From Tubiluchus corallicola (taxonomy: Eukaryota; Priapulida; Priapulimorpha; Priapulimorphida; Tubiluchidae): a stretch of DNA of 60,000 nucleotides. The stretch is from NCBI GenBank assembly GCA_030141605.1, contig JAQGDQ010000009.1, forward strand, positions 653,001 through 713,000, in the 5' to 3' direction. The position numbers were made by a program, and so were the translations under genes. Positions 1 through 11,946 of the stretch are shown in pieces (position 1 is the first letter of the stretch; every line of letters begins with the position of its first letter). The notes beneath the pieces were generated by a model, which had not been told where the DNA came from, ran no database searches, and was given only the letters and a program-made list of their open reading frames with translations.

Positions 1-2429
1 GTTACCTAGACTTGTTTGCCGGACTTGCAAGAAGCGATTTCATAATGTGTGCCTGGTAATTATTACACATTTTTTTGCATTTTGTTTGCATTTCTACATG
101 CTCCTGTAATTAATGAAGTTTTTTGTGCTGTTTGGCACACCACAAGTTAGAATGCAGCATTTTGTGATAGTGTTTGCTACTAATGTTGAATGCTTGTGGT
201 GGGACTGATATCTAGGGCACATTGCCACGTATGATCCTCTAATATGAGACAATAAAGTGTACTGAACTAAAGTCACAGCAAAAACCTGCAATCATTTCCT
301 TCTTCATATTCAAATTTTGTAGGGTACAATGCTGATACAAAGAATACAAATCATTTTTACTGGTTTACTTATTTGTTAAAAATGAATAAAAAAAGAAATG
401 ACCCAAAATTTCTACAAAAATGCCCACGTCTGCAGTTTGCCTGGCAATTCAATGCAAGTAGTCTTCGCAGTAAGATTAATCATTTTTGTTCTAATTCTGA
501 TCTAGCTTTAATGTACTCTTGTACTTTCAGTATCGATGGTTCAGCACGAGCAACAAATCAACATGTCCCATGTGCAGAAGCGAATTCTAATTTATTCAGT
601 TTGCGCTCTAAACATCATGTTGGAAGTACTGGTGAATCAAAGAATACTTACATTCTCGTTGATTTAATGTATTTTCACTGATTTTCGTTACATAATTGTA
701 AGTATTTTTTTACTTACAATGTACATGTTCTAATAACGTTACCATCAGTGTTTTGTCAGCAATACGGCATTGGTATAAAGTGTAACAGCATAAGTTGGCT
801 GTTTAAAGAAATGACTTACAACACTATTTTATTTATTCAAAATCCTTTGCAAACAACTTATTAAAAATCACAGTAGCATCAGCTAAAAATAGGTGCAGCC
901 AAATAAACATAAGCACTATGCAGTTCTAGTGTATCGAAAAAAGTAACTAACTAATAAAGTGCTGTGTGAACATTTCCTACAATTCAACTAAGGCCGTATC
1001 ATCGTTTGATTTATATCAAAGGCCCAAGCTGCACAACATTGTTGCATCCAGTCTTGTTAATATACGTTTGCAAAACAATTAAAGATTGTTTTAAATCTTT
1101 TCTTCTGGCTTTAATTTTTTAAATTGCAAATTGATAAGAAATTTGGGAAATATTTTTGCATTATTTAATATCTTATTTGACAAAAACCAAAAGATACCAA
1201 AAATTCTTAAACTAAATGCCATGATAAGCCAGTTGAAATTATTATTTTATAATTGCAATTCCCCAAAAAGAACATTTATTTACATTATTTTGTACAATCA
1301 GTGAAAACTGGGAAATGATTTTAAAACTATATTATTTACAAACAAAATAAATTTTCTTAAAATGTAATTGCAGCCCTCAATTTTCTTCAATTTGGTGATA
1401 TTTATTATGTAGAAACTGGACATATACACAGTGATTCTTCTTGATAACACTACTGTATTCGACAGAAAAGAATGTGAACGTGTTCAAAAGCTTTCTTGAA
1501 GCATAATTCTTGGCTACTAAATCGAACACTTTATGAAGTTTATTGCACATGGTTATCAAAGCTAATTCTCTGAGAACGAGACACTTCATATACAGTTTTA
1601 TACACGTTTCCTCAAGGAGATGAATAGCTGAGCCAAAGGCAGTTTGCTGAGCAGGCACTTATCAAGGCCTGGCATTGTTTAACTTCATTTGCTAAGTACA
1701 CACTGTGACCACTCAGCTATTCTTTCCACTCCATCTTGATAATGTAAAATTGATATCTCTATGGTCTTACATAGTGTAGATGTCCTGTTATGACAACTTC
1801 AAAAATAAAAATTTGAAAGCTTTTAATATCAGATTCACTAATCTATTAATAGTCTAGTTATCCTAACTAAACAACTTCTACGTGAAAAGTTATATAATTT
1901 GCATAAATCTTTGATTCGTTGGTCCTATGACATATATGAGCAACAAATAATCATATTGCGTTTGAGAAAATATGATATAACTGCACAGCAGTTGAATCGG
2001 AAAAGTATCACAGAAAATGTAAGTATCATGAAAATCCTTTCTTGATCTATTTCAGACTAGATAGAGTTTGCATAATCTTAAGAGGTTGTTCAAGTTCGTT
2101 TGTTACGGTGAACCTAGAAACATATTAGCACTTAAACTCAATTTACTAATGTTTACATAAAGTCCTGCCATCCCCACTTTTAGACTGCTGCATCAGCTGC
2201 TTTTACTGCTTTCCAAAATTTTCCTATATGTGGCCTTCGAAATGAACCAGATTCTCTCAACAGAGTGCAAAAACACTTCTCTATGCTTTACTGTCTTCTC
2301 ATAATATCACCTAATGGTTGTACTTTTCACACAACCTTTGCTAACTCTGAGCTGTTGTTTCTGTATCAAATGCGCATTGGCTTTAAGACTTCTTACCAGA
2401 ACTGGTACGCGTGATGTTGTTCAGATTAG
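1..2429. other. Non-coding or unassigned flank, 3' of transporter A
   Basis: A+T-rich sequence with many stops. The longest open stretch is on the minus strand at 1377-1658 (about 93 codons, no clear start, possible acceptor just upstream) and I do not recognise it. It could be a terminal exon of an unseen gene or chance. The 3' UTR of transporter A must begin at 2429. No RNA gene or repeat was identified. Confidence 0.4.
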
Positions 2430-5400
2430 CTACACGTGCGAGACTGGTCCAGATACTTCCAGTCTGAAATGAAGAACCAAGACAAGTTCGTGGTAATTAA
2501 ACAATAATCAAACTTTCGTATTAGTAACACTACAAATGAGCACAGTTCATTTTTCACTGTGACTTACCCTGCCTAACTATCTGCTGCCAGAATATGTTGC
2601 ACAGAAGCTAAGTTGTTTTAGTTTTGTTAGTTTTTCGCCTTGTCCTGATTTAGTGACGGTTCATTAGACATCAAATATTGATTTACATTTTATCTACCTG
2701 TGGGTTCTTTTCTCGTTTGACATCATTCATAAGACGTTTTTAGACAAAATTTGTCTGTGTGCAAAGCTGTATATGCACTTACTCATTTTTGTTATCAGGG
2801 AATTTGTAGGCAACAATCAAGCCTTCTTTTCCTTTTATCATGTTCAATGGCACTTTCTTTGAGCATGGTCTTCTTTGTATTGATGACCCACGTTGACCTA
2901 ATCGTAGTTTCCCTTTTAACGGTGGAATCAACATCACCAATCCGCTGAGAGTGATGGTGACAGCAGCAAAGTAAAAAGCAGGATAATATGCATGTTTGGT
3001 ATCGTAAATCCATCCTAGAAATAGACTGTAGCCTTTTAGATATATCAAACAGAAATAATTTGCCAAATTTTAGACTAAAATAATATTATTTTTGAGTGCC
3101 CTACAAAATTGAAATTTCACAGCATGATATTACAGTATACTGTCTTTTGGCTGTGAGAATTACATGTTTATAGTTTTAGTACTTTTTGTTATAGCCGAAT
3201 AGTTGTTGCATGTTAAAAATTCCAGAATAATGTTAGCTATAATCACCAACTGAAAAAGAGCCACGTTGACATATAAGGCACTCAGTACATGGCAGCAGAC
3301 AACAAAGAAATCATACAGTTTACAACACGGTCTTCACCACTGAAAATAAACTGCTGATAAAGATTGTTAACAAGAAAAATTGGGACTTAATCCTCTGAAT
3401 TATGGTACCTGGAATTTTCCTTAAAGAGAAAGAGTAACCGCGTAGACCCATTTGATGCAAAGGAACTAGAGGTAAAAATTGCTGAGTGCTGAGACAAAAT
3501 ACCCCTTAAACAAGTAAGAAACTATGGCAGCTGTTGTAAGAAATGCTTTAGTCTAGTTTGCAGTGAAATTGATGATCACATAGAGCACTGGCTGTTAATT
3601 TTAGCAATAGTGATTTTTTTGGCATTTAATTTTTGACTAGTTAATTTAAAATTTCTGTATCTTTGGAACAATCTAGGAGAATGGTGCTCTGTAAGTTTGA
3701 TACTGGTAATTTTGGTATGGGAAAATTTGGTACAGAGAAAGTGTGGTACTGCAAAAATATATCTTATATAACATACTTGAACAAGTTATATTGTTGCATT
3801 TGTTTTTATTTGTTTTTTGTTCACTTCATCTTTGTTCGTTTGTCTGTTGTTTATTTGTTGTTGTTGTTTGTCTGCTTCTTGCTCACTCTTTTGTTGTGAT
3901 TATTAGCACCACCACCACCACCATCATCGTCATTGCCGTCATCATGTCACCATAGTTATGTCATTTTGTTGCTGTTGTTATCGTAGATGTCGTCGTCGTT
4001 ACTGCTGCTGCTGTTGTTGTTGCTGCTATTGTTCTTGCTGCTATTGTTGTTGTTCTTGTTGTATGTTAGCTGCTTGCTTGCTTTTCATCGTCATCATTGT
4101 TGTTGTTGTCATTGTTACATTTGTTGTTTTCTTGCAGTTGCTGTTATTGTTGTTGTTGCTGCTGCTGTTGCTGTTGTTGTTCTGTTGTTACTGTTGTTGC
4201 TGCTATTTATATTGTTGGCAGTGAACATCATAATCATCTTTGCCATCACAACTGTTACTGTTCTTGCTGATGTACCAATAAATACCAAAGGATGATAATG
4301 ACTACAGTAATAGTAATGACAATAATATTGATGATGGCAATGATGACGATGGTGATTATGATAATAATGATGACGATAATAACAGTGACGATTCTGGTAA
4401 AGATGACACTGATGATGATGTTGACAGTGACAATGGTTATGACAATTGTAGCAACAGCAAAATAGCGATTTCCACCACATACAGTAGTTACTACTGGCAC
4501 GACACTACACGGTACATTTGTGTTACTTTACGATAATTACAATAATGATTTAAAATTAGTCCCGATTTCATGCAAAATTCATTTACGGGGTTTGGCTAGT
4601 GGGAATAAATAATACTCACTTTTTAAATTTGGCAGAACTTTGCAAAGTGCAACTGTTAGTAGCTCTTAGTTCTTCGTGCAGTACTATTTTTACTTTCGTT
4701 TGTCTGAATGCTCTTTTAAAAAGCAATAAATTTTACCCGTGTCTTTGTCATTATAGTAATTATTAAAATACAGACGGACAGATGGACAGACAGGCCGACA
4801 AGCAGGTGACTTGCTAAAAACAGCAGTTGAACATTATGTTATTATTTAATTGTTTCTAACAGTGTAGTAATTCAGTAAACAACCAAACTGTTATATACAT
4901 GACAGCTTGATTTCAGAAATTTTATTTTCAAAATTAGACGTTAAACCATAAAACATTAAACAGAGTTATGATATATAGGCATGAAAGCTGTTACGAAATA
5001 CAAGGACAAACAATAAAATATTGTTTTATATTGAGATATAAAAATGATCCCTTTTTTCCGTTTAATACCAAATTTTCCAGGACCAAACTTTTGTAGTACA
5101 AAATTTTCTTCCTACACCGTATTTTCCTAGAACCAAAACTTCCTTCAATACTAAACAATCCTGGTACCATGCTTTCCTAATACCAAGCATTCCCTGTCCT
5201 GTACCAAAAATTCCTCGTACCTAAAGATGATAGTACCAAATTTATCTGTACCAAACTTACCTGTACCAAACTTTCCTACATTCTAGGGGAACAATCGATA
5301 TTTTTAGTGTTTATACAAAAGCATGTGTAACATTGATGTGATAATTTTCAAGCCATTGCGTTATTTTCTTATAATATCGTGAACAAAAGTTTGACACATT

Positions 5401-7623
5401 TCTTGTACCATTCAATGGAATTTAAACCTGTGCCTGTGTAACACAGTTGAAATAATATATCATTATTCATCCCTTATTACCTGCAACAGGTCCACCAACT
5501 AAAGAACCAACAGCATCATAGAGGATCAGAAAACCATAGGCATTAGCCATTCTGTTCATACCTACAAATTCCACAAGTATTGAAGGCAGCAAAGCGCCAC
5601 CTGAAGCACCTAGGAAGCCGAGCATTGCACTGTATGCGGCTATGTAGTTGTAACTCGTGTTTAGCGGAAACATGAAGGTGCAAACACCAAGTATTAGGAA
5701 AGCTGTGTTGTAAAGTTGAACGCATGGAATCCTTTGATGGTTGCCCAACACGCCAAAAGATATTCTTCCAACAAAATTTGTGATTCCCATGATGCTGATT
5801 AACATTGATGCGGAATCAGCCGAATTTCCAACCCCTTTTGCATAGGCTGGAATATGCAGATATAAGCTGGATGCACCCAAGAAATATAATATGTTGTTTA
5901 TACACAGTTTTGTGAACTTTTCTTTTCGAAGCATTGACATGTGAAGAACTTTTGCCGTCTTACTACTTGATGAACTATCTATATTCATGGGAAAATACAC
6001 TACACCACATACACACAGATTCAACATAATTGCACCACATATGAGCATGCTTTGACGCCATCCATACTCTTCTACTATATACCGATACAATACAGGGAAT
6101 AATAGCAATCCTATTCCACCTCCAGAGACAGCCAGGCCGATGGCTAATGTTCGCTTTGCCTCAAAATACATTGTCACAGCTTTTATAGTTGGCATGTATG
6201 CTGTACCAATTCCACAACCTGAAAAGAAAAAAAATAATTAAAATGGACAACTTTTGGTCCAAAAATTTGTTTGTCTATCTTTACAATTGACTATCATCAA
6301 TTACTTTAAATAACTTTTCAGTAGCTACATGTTTATTTACACATATTCAGGATGTGTAACCATCACCCTATCCTAAATGAACAATGAATTTGCACTTGCA
6401 GTCAGCAGGTGTTCTTTATTTTTAATGTATTACGTACAAGTATCAGCTTTATTTTACACGGTAAAAATAGAAGTTAATACATTACATAGATGGCCTGCCT
6501 GTATGATGAATGTACCCGACTAGTTCTCATACTAGAATAGATTCTTCATGATATGTGGTTTATAGATTTAAAATTTCTAAATTTGATCACTTTTAAACAG
6601 AAACAGCTTCTTTCAAAGTTAAAGTGTTTATTTAACTTTGTTATTGTGGTGTTTACCTTTGCGACCGTCTTATACATACCAACCACTGCTCCAAAGCTAA
6701 TGTACAGAAAGTAAATGCTTGTAGCAAACATGCTTGCTATAAATCCAATGAAACACAAGATCCCACCAAAGATTGTGACAGGCCTACAACCGTACTTGTT
6801 TGCAAGGATGCTGGATAGAAAACCTGTAAAATGGAAACATGGGGTTAAATTGAGACAATTAAACAGACAGTTTAAATTAGATAGATGAGGATCAGATTTC
6901 GGCTGTGTGAAGCATTGGTTTGTTCTGCTAACAGATAATTTGGTGAAAGATGGCAATAAGGAATAGACAATAGAGGTATTAAAGCTGAGTGCTGTTATAA
7001 AGAAAGTTAGCAGATGTCTTGTTCACTTGTGCATAAAAGGAGTGGAAGAAGATTACAGGCTAGATGAACTAAATTTTGTTTGTAGAATCAGTCTAACTGT
7101 TTCACTAATAACAAAGGTTTTAAGCCATTGTTGATATAGACAATGTTAATGATACACGGTCATGATTTGGCTGGTGATTTCACTAATTGTGCCATTCCGT
7201 AAATGCTGAAATCTGCTAAGCAATTACAGCTATGTGGTACAGAATACATTAACTTTTACTGACATATACTGTTTACTGGTAAGTTTGCATGCCAAGGAAA
7301 TTCCCATATATCTCTAGCTTAGCTAAAAGCTTAGAACTTGTGAAGTCTTGTTTCGACATCCAAAAACTTGTTGTATTAAGTACCACTTTAGCGTAGTCAT
7401 TGCTAAACTCTTTTTTAAACTCATACTTACAAGAAAACATCGCGACTCCAGTATTGATTGAACCAATCCATGCTGTTGCTGCACTGCTTTCCTCAAACTC
7501 CTCCAAAAACACAATGTTGAATGCACCAATACCATACAGAACTGAGAAGATGAGAAAATGTACAACAAAGCCAGCCAGAAGGACCACCCAGGCCCAACCT
7601 TGATCTTGTTGCAGATGCGGCAT
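2430..7623 (-). CDS. SLC16/monocarboxylate-transporter-like protein, paralogue A (5 coding exons)
   Basis: Major facilitator transporter of the SLC16 type, predicted in the plasma membrane. Exons on the minus strand: 7431-7623, 6680-6823, 5481-6218, 2783-3014 and 2430-2463, all GT-AG, summing to 1341 nt (446 aa). Seen: the family TM1 signature (QDQGWAWVV near residue 7) and the loop signature YFEAKR..LA.GLAVSGGG opening the third exon. The TM8 arginine is present (TNFVGRISFG), but the Asp four residues before it, which pairs with it in lactate transporters, is Asn, and no Lys or Arg lies between the TM1 signature and the EEF motif. The substrate is therefore probably not lactate (inference). 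The start is the ATG of MPHLQQDQGW, matching paralogue B. Exon four reads NKNE then TAA inside its own donor (GAGTAAGTG); splicing to 2463 continues with ELEVSGPVSHV. A possible 5' UTR exon ends at a donor near 8227-8232. The substrate is unknown. Confidence 0.85.
3660..3770 (+). repeat. Degenerate ~15-bp minisatellite (TTTGGTAC core), plus orientation
   Basis: In intron 3 of transporter A. Several imperfect copies of a unit like GGAAAATTTGGTACA occur in the plus orientation. The same unit occurs inverted at 5040-5290, so the two blocks could pair in the pre-mRNA. Confidence 0.6.
3790..4480. repeat. Composite imperfect trinucleotide tract (TTG/CTG, then ATG/AAT)
   Basis: About 700 bp inside intron 3 of transporter A. 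The left two thirds are imperfect TTG/CTG/TTA triplets, and the right third (about 4285-4450) is imperfect ATG/AAT/GAC triplets. Long open frames here encode only low-complexity Leu/Cys/His runs and are not genes. Confidence 0.9.
5040..5290 (-). repeat. Degenerate ~15-bp minisatellite, inverted relative to 3660-3770
   Basis: About 15 diverged copies of TACCAAA-TTTCC-type units in intron 3 of transporter A. The reverse complement reads GGAAAnTTTGGTAC, the same core as the block at 3660. Confidence 0.75.
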
Positions 7624-8437
7624 TGCTGTGTACCCTTTCCGGACCTTCCTTAGGTCTCATTAGACATCTTTAATGAAAGGAGTTTGAAGACACAGCACAA
7701 TGCCTGTCCTTTCAAGTCCTGAAGGCTACATATTTAAAAATAGACATCCAGCTGCTTTCTAAAAACACATCAACATATTTCATTTTATTAAGTTAAATCA
7801 GCTCATGTAGAGAGATTAACTAGATCGTAATGTCTGCAAGATAACATAGCATGTACATAGTGTGTTGTTTATATCTGAGCATGTCACATTGTGTGTTGTT
7901 TTTATCTGTACAGTTTATAGAGCATGACTTTGTTTATTGTACTTCTATTCCTCGAAGTTATTAGATGAATGAATAAAGACCATCTAGATTCAAGACGTTT
8001 TTTAATGAACGTTATCCTTCTATAAGAATTATTGTGAATGGGCTAGCAAGCGTCGGCTATGAAATTCGTTGTTAGACCAATTTTTAACAAGGAAGAAAGT
8101 AATGATGACAAAGTAGAATCACTATTCATCATAGAAGTGCAACTCTATAAAAATAGACTACATTTAATAAAATAAATGATAAGCTGTGAATGACATCATG
8201 TTTGTTAAACCTTAGTTGCACTTACCTTTGGTACTGCAAACGCCATGTCCTTGTTTTAAAATTCACTGCAGCATGTGTTGCTGCTTCGCAAGGCTAGTTG
8301 TGTATCGCATCTGAACACAGGTAATAAGTAGCTAAAGCATACTTCGTCACATTGATTGTTACCTTGGCTTACTGAAGCGTCGATGACTTGCTGTATTACC
8401 CCGGTTTTACCTTCAGCCGTGCATTATGCAATATAGG
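7624..8437. other. Upstream region of transporter A; possible 5' UTR exon
   Basis: No coding gene seen. On the minus strand a good donor (AAAGGTAAGTGCA) lies at about 8220-8232, preceded by ATGGCGTTTGCAGTACC, which could be a 5' exon of transporter A. The acceptor and any promoter were not determined. Confidence 0.3.
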
Positions 8438-8924
8438 CAGGCTGCATAATATTATGGATATCCATAAAATAAGACCAAAAATAAAATTTGAAAAATCCAT
8501 AAAAGAAATGCATAAAATAAAAAAATATTTTTTTGTGATTTTTTGTACAAAATAAGGCAATCAAACCTGAATACAGGCATTGGATCGGAAACTTCAGCCT
8601 AGAGGTCATTCTACATTCGTACCAAATAGATGAATTATTTGAACTGAAGTGATGAATTAAAAGGCATTGTCTCGTAAAATTTGATTAAATTTGAAGTGAT
8701 ATGAAACCGATAAAATTAAAACGAAACCGTTAAAATTAAAACTAAGTCCTGCGTGTTTAAAAACACGTTGCAAGCACTCCTGTTTTTACTTTTTAATTGA
8801 TTTCCCCCTGGGCATCTCGTTCCAGATATAGTCTATTTCTTATTTTATTGATATCCATAAAATAACATTTCAAAAATCCATAAAACAAGCTATTTTATAC
8901 ATATCCATAATCTTATGCGCCCTG
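8438..8924. mobile_element. Non-autonomous hAT-like element (MITE), 487 bp
   Basis: Terminal inverted repeats of about 33 bp: the left end begins CAGGCTGCATAATATTATGG, and the right end, reverse-complemented, begins CAGGGCGCATAAGATTATGG. About five mismatches separate them. The element is flanked by a perfect 8-bp direct repeat, AATATAGG, at 8430-8437 and 8925-8932. An 8-bp target duplication with CAGGG-type ends is the hAT signature. No transposase frame is inside. Subterminal ATCCATAAAA motifs are repeated near both ends. Confidence 0.88.
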
Positions 8925-8932
8925 AATATAGG

Positions 8933-11613
8933 TGTCTGCGACATTACTGCCCTGATATAGGCGTTCGCGCATTACTGATAGTCAGTTGATTGATTGCATG
9001 TTATATAGCTCTATCGTGCACTCTTACGTACCACATTACTGCTGCATCACCCGTATTGCAACGCATATATGTAATTGATTTCTAGTATGGGCGCAACGGG
9101 ACTGTGGAGTGTAACGAGTGTCTGCATGGCTTGTTTGTTTGTTTGTTGATTAATTGGTCGGGTCATTAGTTGGTTGGTTGTTTGTTAGCCGGGTGGTAAC
9201 ATATATATTGTTTCTGCCACCTGATGATTATAATTAATATATGAAACTAGTTGCGGCAAAAGTGACAAAAAGTGGTGTCGAGAGTCTTTCTGTATACTAC
9301 TGTGCATCAGTCACCAAACAAGATATTTTTAATACATACAGATGTGTATAACATATATATAATCATTACGAGCTTCGTGTGTCCTCCATGAAAAAAACGT
9401 TGATGCCAATACCCTAGCCTTTTATCTGTTGTACACAGTATTCATCTAGAGACCTTTGTCATTGTTTTAGAGATTAGGCTTCTGACATGGCATGAGATAA
9501 GCTGCCAACTTCCTGTGCGTCTGGATGATGTATAAGTGTATAGATATATTGAATGTAGTCTTCATTTTTTGTAGTTGCCGAATTCGACAGGTGACCAAAC
9601 ATACGCAATAACTGATTGTTTTTGAGTCTCCTGTTTCTTCCTAATAGTACCAATACAAAATTGTACAAACTGTGTTACTTTTAGTAATATATACCTACTT
9701 GTAATCTTAAATTGGGAATGACAAAATGAATGAAAGTACCTATTGGATGATGTGTCACAGCAACTAATAATCGGGTCATTTTACGGTAACACGTTATACA
9801 GACCAAATATTAGATGCATTAAGCATAAAGTAGAAATTAACAACACAGATGGGATATTTTTGCATTAAAATTACCTAATACATTTTTGCATTAGCTAATC
9901 TAAAATCAAGACGCATGGTATACATTTCGTTTTACTATATGCTCTTAGTAAGAACAATTGACACTAAAAAACTTACTTTTCAATTTTGCCTAAAGTAAGA
10001 ACGCATGTAAAGATTAAATGCCAGCTAAATTGTGAATAATTTACACATATTTACACATTATACATGATCTATACACGGGTTTTAGTGTGCACTCTCATGG
10101 TACTGTTTAACAGTAACGATATATTTGTACACAAGAAAAATATCGCCAGAGTTTATACAATATGACATTAAAACTAACTCTTGAAACTCTGAACTCTAAA
10201 AATTGCATATACATTTGCACTATATTATATGTGCTTGTGCATTTAATTCCTGAAAGTCACTGACCTGTTATCAAAATGTGAAAGCACTAGCTAGAACAAT
10301 TATTATATGTTACACATTTTAACAAACAACACGTGAGTTAATTTTAATGCACGAGACAATATTGACGCATATATAGCCACTAGTGACTAGACATTACATG
10401 TATATTACTATCTTATTGAAATTAATCACAAAAAAGTTGTGATTCTATATTTGACTTAACACAATTTTAGCATGTGCTGTTAAATCCTAGTATAAATTTA
10501 AGTTTAATTAATAAAATTGCGTACACAGTGAAATATACACGTCTACGTGAGCTCGTTCCTGAATCTTTAGGAAGTGCTTTTTTAATCACGAGCACTTAAA
10601 CTGTGAGGAATTAACTATTTACGCAGAGTTGGTTATAACAGAAACAGAATTGCTATTACTGAAGTGAGCATTTGATTCAATTCTGTGTCTGAATACAAAA
10701 ATCTATAAAATTCACAAATGTCGACACTTTGTCTTTGTTTTTACTCCCTGATAAACAATTGAGATCCATTTCTCTGAAACCAGACCCAAGGAGAGGGGGT
10801 GCACTCTTTACGTATTTCTGGAGTCCATGAAGTCCTGGGGCCCATAAATGTTCAATTTTGTACATCGGCATGATCAGTATTCGTGTCGATGCGAATCAGA
10901 TGCCCTGCTCTGGCTATGCAGCTGTAAAGTTAGAAACCCCAAATTTTGCATAGTTGGACAATATTTTCATCGGATTCTCACCTACATTTGATATTACTTC
11001 ATATGTTAAGCAATGGAAACAATATAAAACACATGAAGCGTTAACTTGGTCTATACATGTTAGGTCTAACAATTTGCACAGGTCCTGCTACACTCAGCTA
11101 CAGGATAATTTCCAATTTTCTAAACGTAATGTCAGTTTTGTGTGTTGTCCAACCAAAGCTTGCTTATAGGTTTTTCTACAAGTCGTGCAGTGTCAGTTAG
11201 CAGAAAATGAACTGGAGGATGTATTATGGTTCACTGTTAATAAACATATTTCAGTTATTAACAAATAAAGATTATCAAACATTACTGTATATTATAGTCT
11301 TCATGCCCCTGTACAGGTGAGGGAAGGGGCCCAAAATTTATCTTGCTCTGGCACGTGAAAATTCTTTCGGAGGCCCTGTCTGAACCATTTGATTTTTATA
11401 CTTCACAGTATTAATGAGTTATCAATTGTCTGCTACAGATCATCCCCATACAAACGAATTTCTGCCTGATATGCACCAACGCTTATACATGCAATCAATT
11501 CAGGATGCATTTCCATGCTGATTTCTTCTTCGTACGACTTATCTCATTTTCGTGTCTTGTAGACGACATCGCCCGCGATGTATTTTGCAAACAAGCTGAA
11601 GAACCGGCTTCAT
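8933..11613. other. Intergenic, no supported gene
   Basis: A+T-rich spacer between transporter A and the terminal exon of transporter B. A short tetranucleotide-like tract (GTTT/GGTT) lies at 9127-9190. Nothing else was recognised; the short open frames have no coding character. Confidence 0.4.
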
Positions 11614-11870
11614 TTATACATGTGACACTGGAGCCAATGCTTCAAGCCTGCAAAATTAAGTCACAGTTTAGCAGTAGCCTGTACGATCTGCCCTCTTTTC
11701 CAATGTAAGGTTTGTTCAAAATGCTGCTGACACTGGAAATTTTAGTTTACGGAGATTAAATGTTGTTAAATCTCAAAAAATCTCGCGAATTGTTAAGTAT
11801 TTCACGACACAATACACTGACTGAGCGATATACGCTTTGTGCTTTACTTTTATTTTTGTTTTATGGACTT

Positions 11871-11946
<76 letters not shown>

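Noticed and set aside
1377-1658. 93-codon minus-strand frame, somewhat protein-like
   Set aside because: No ATG near its start, no second exon found and no recognised family; kept only as a possibility.
3663-4500. Several overlapping open frames of 70-120 codons
   Set aside because: They are poly-Leu/Cys/His translations of the triplet tract in an intron of transporter A.
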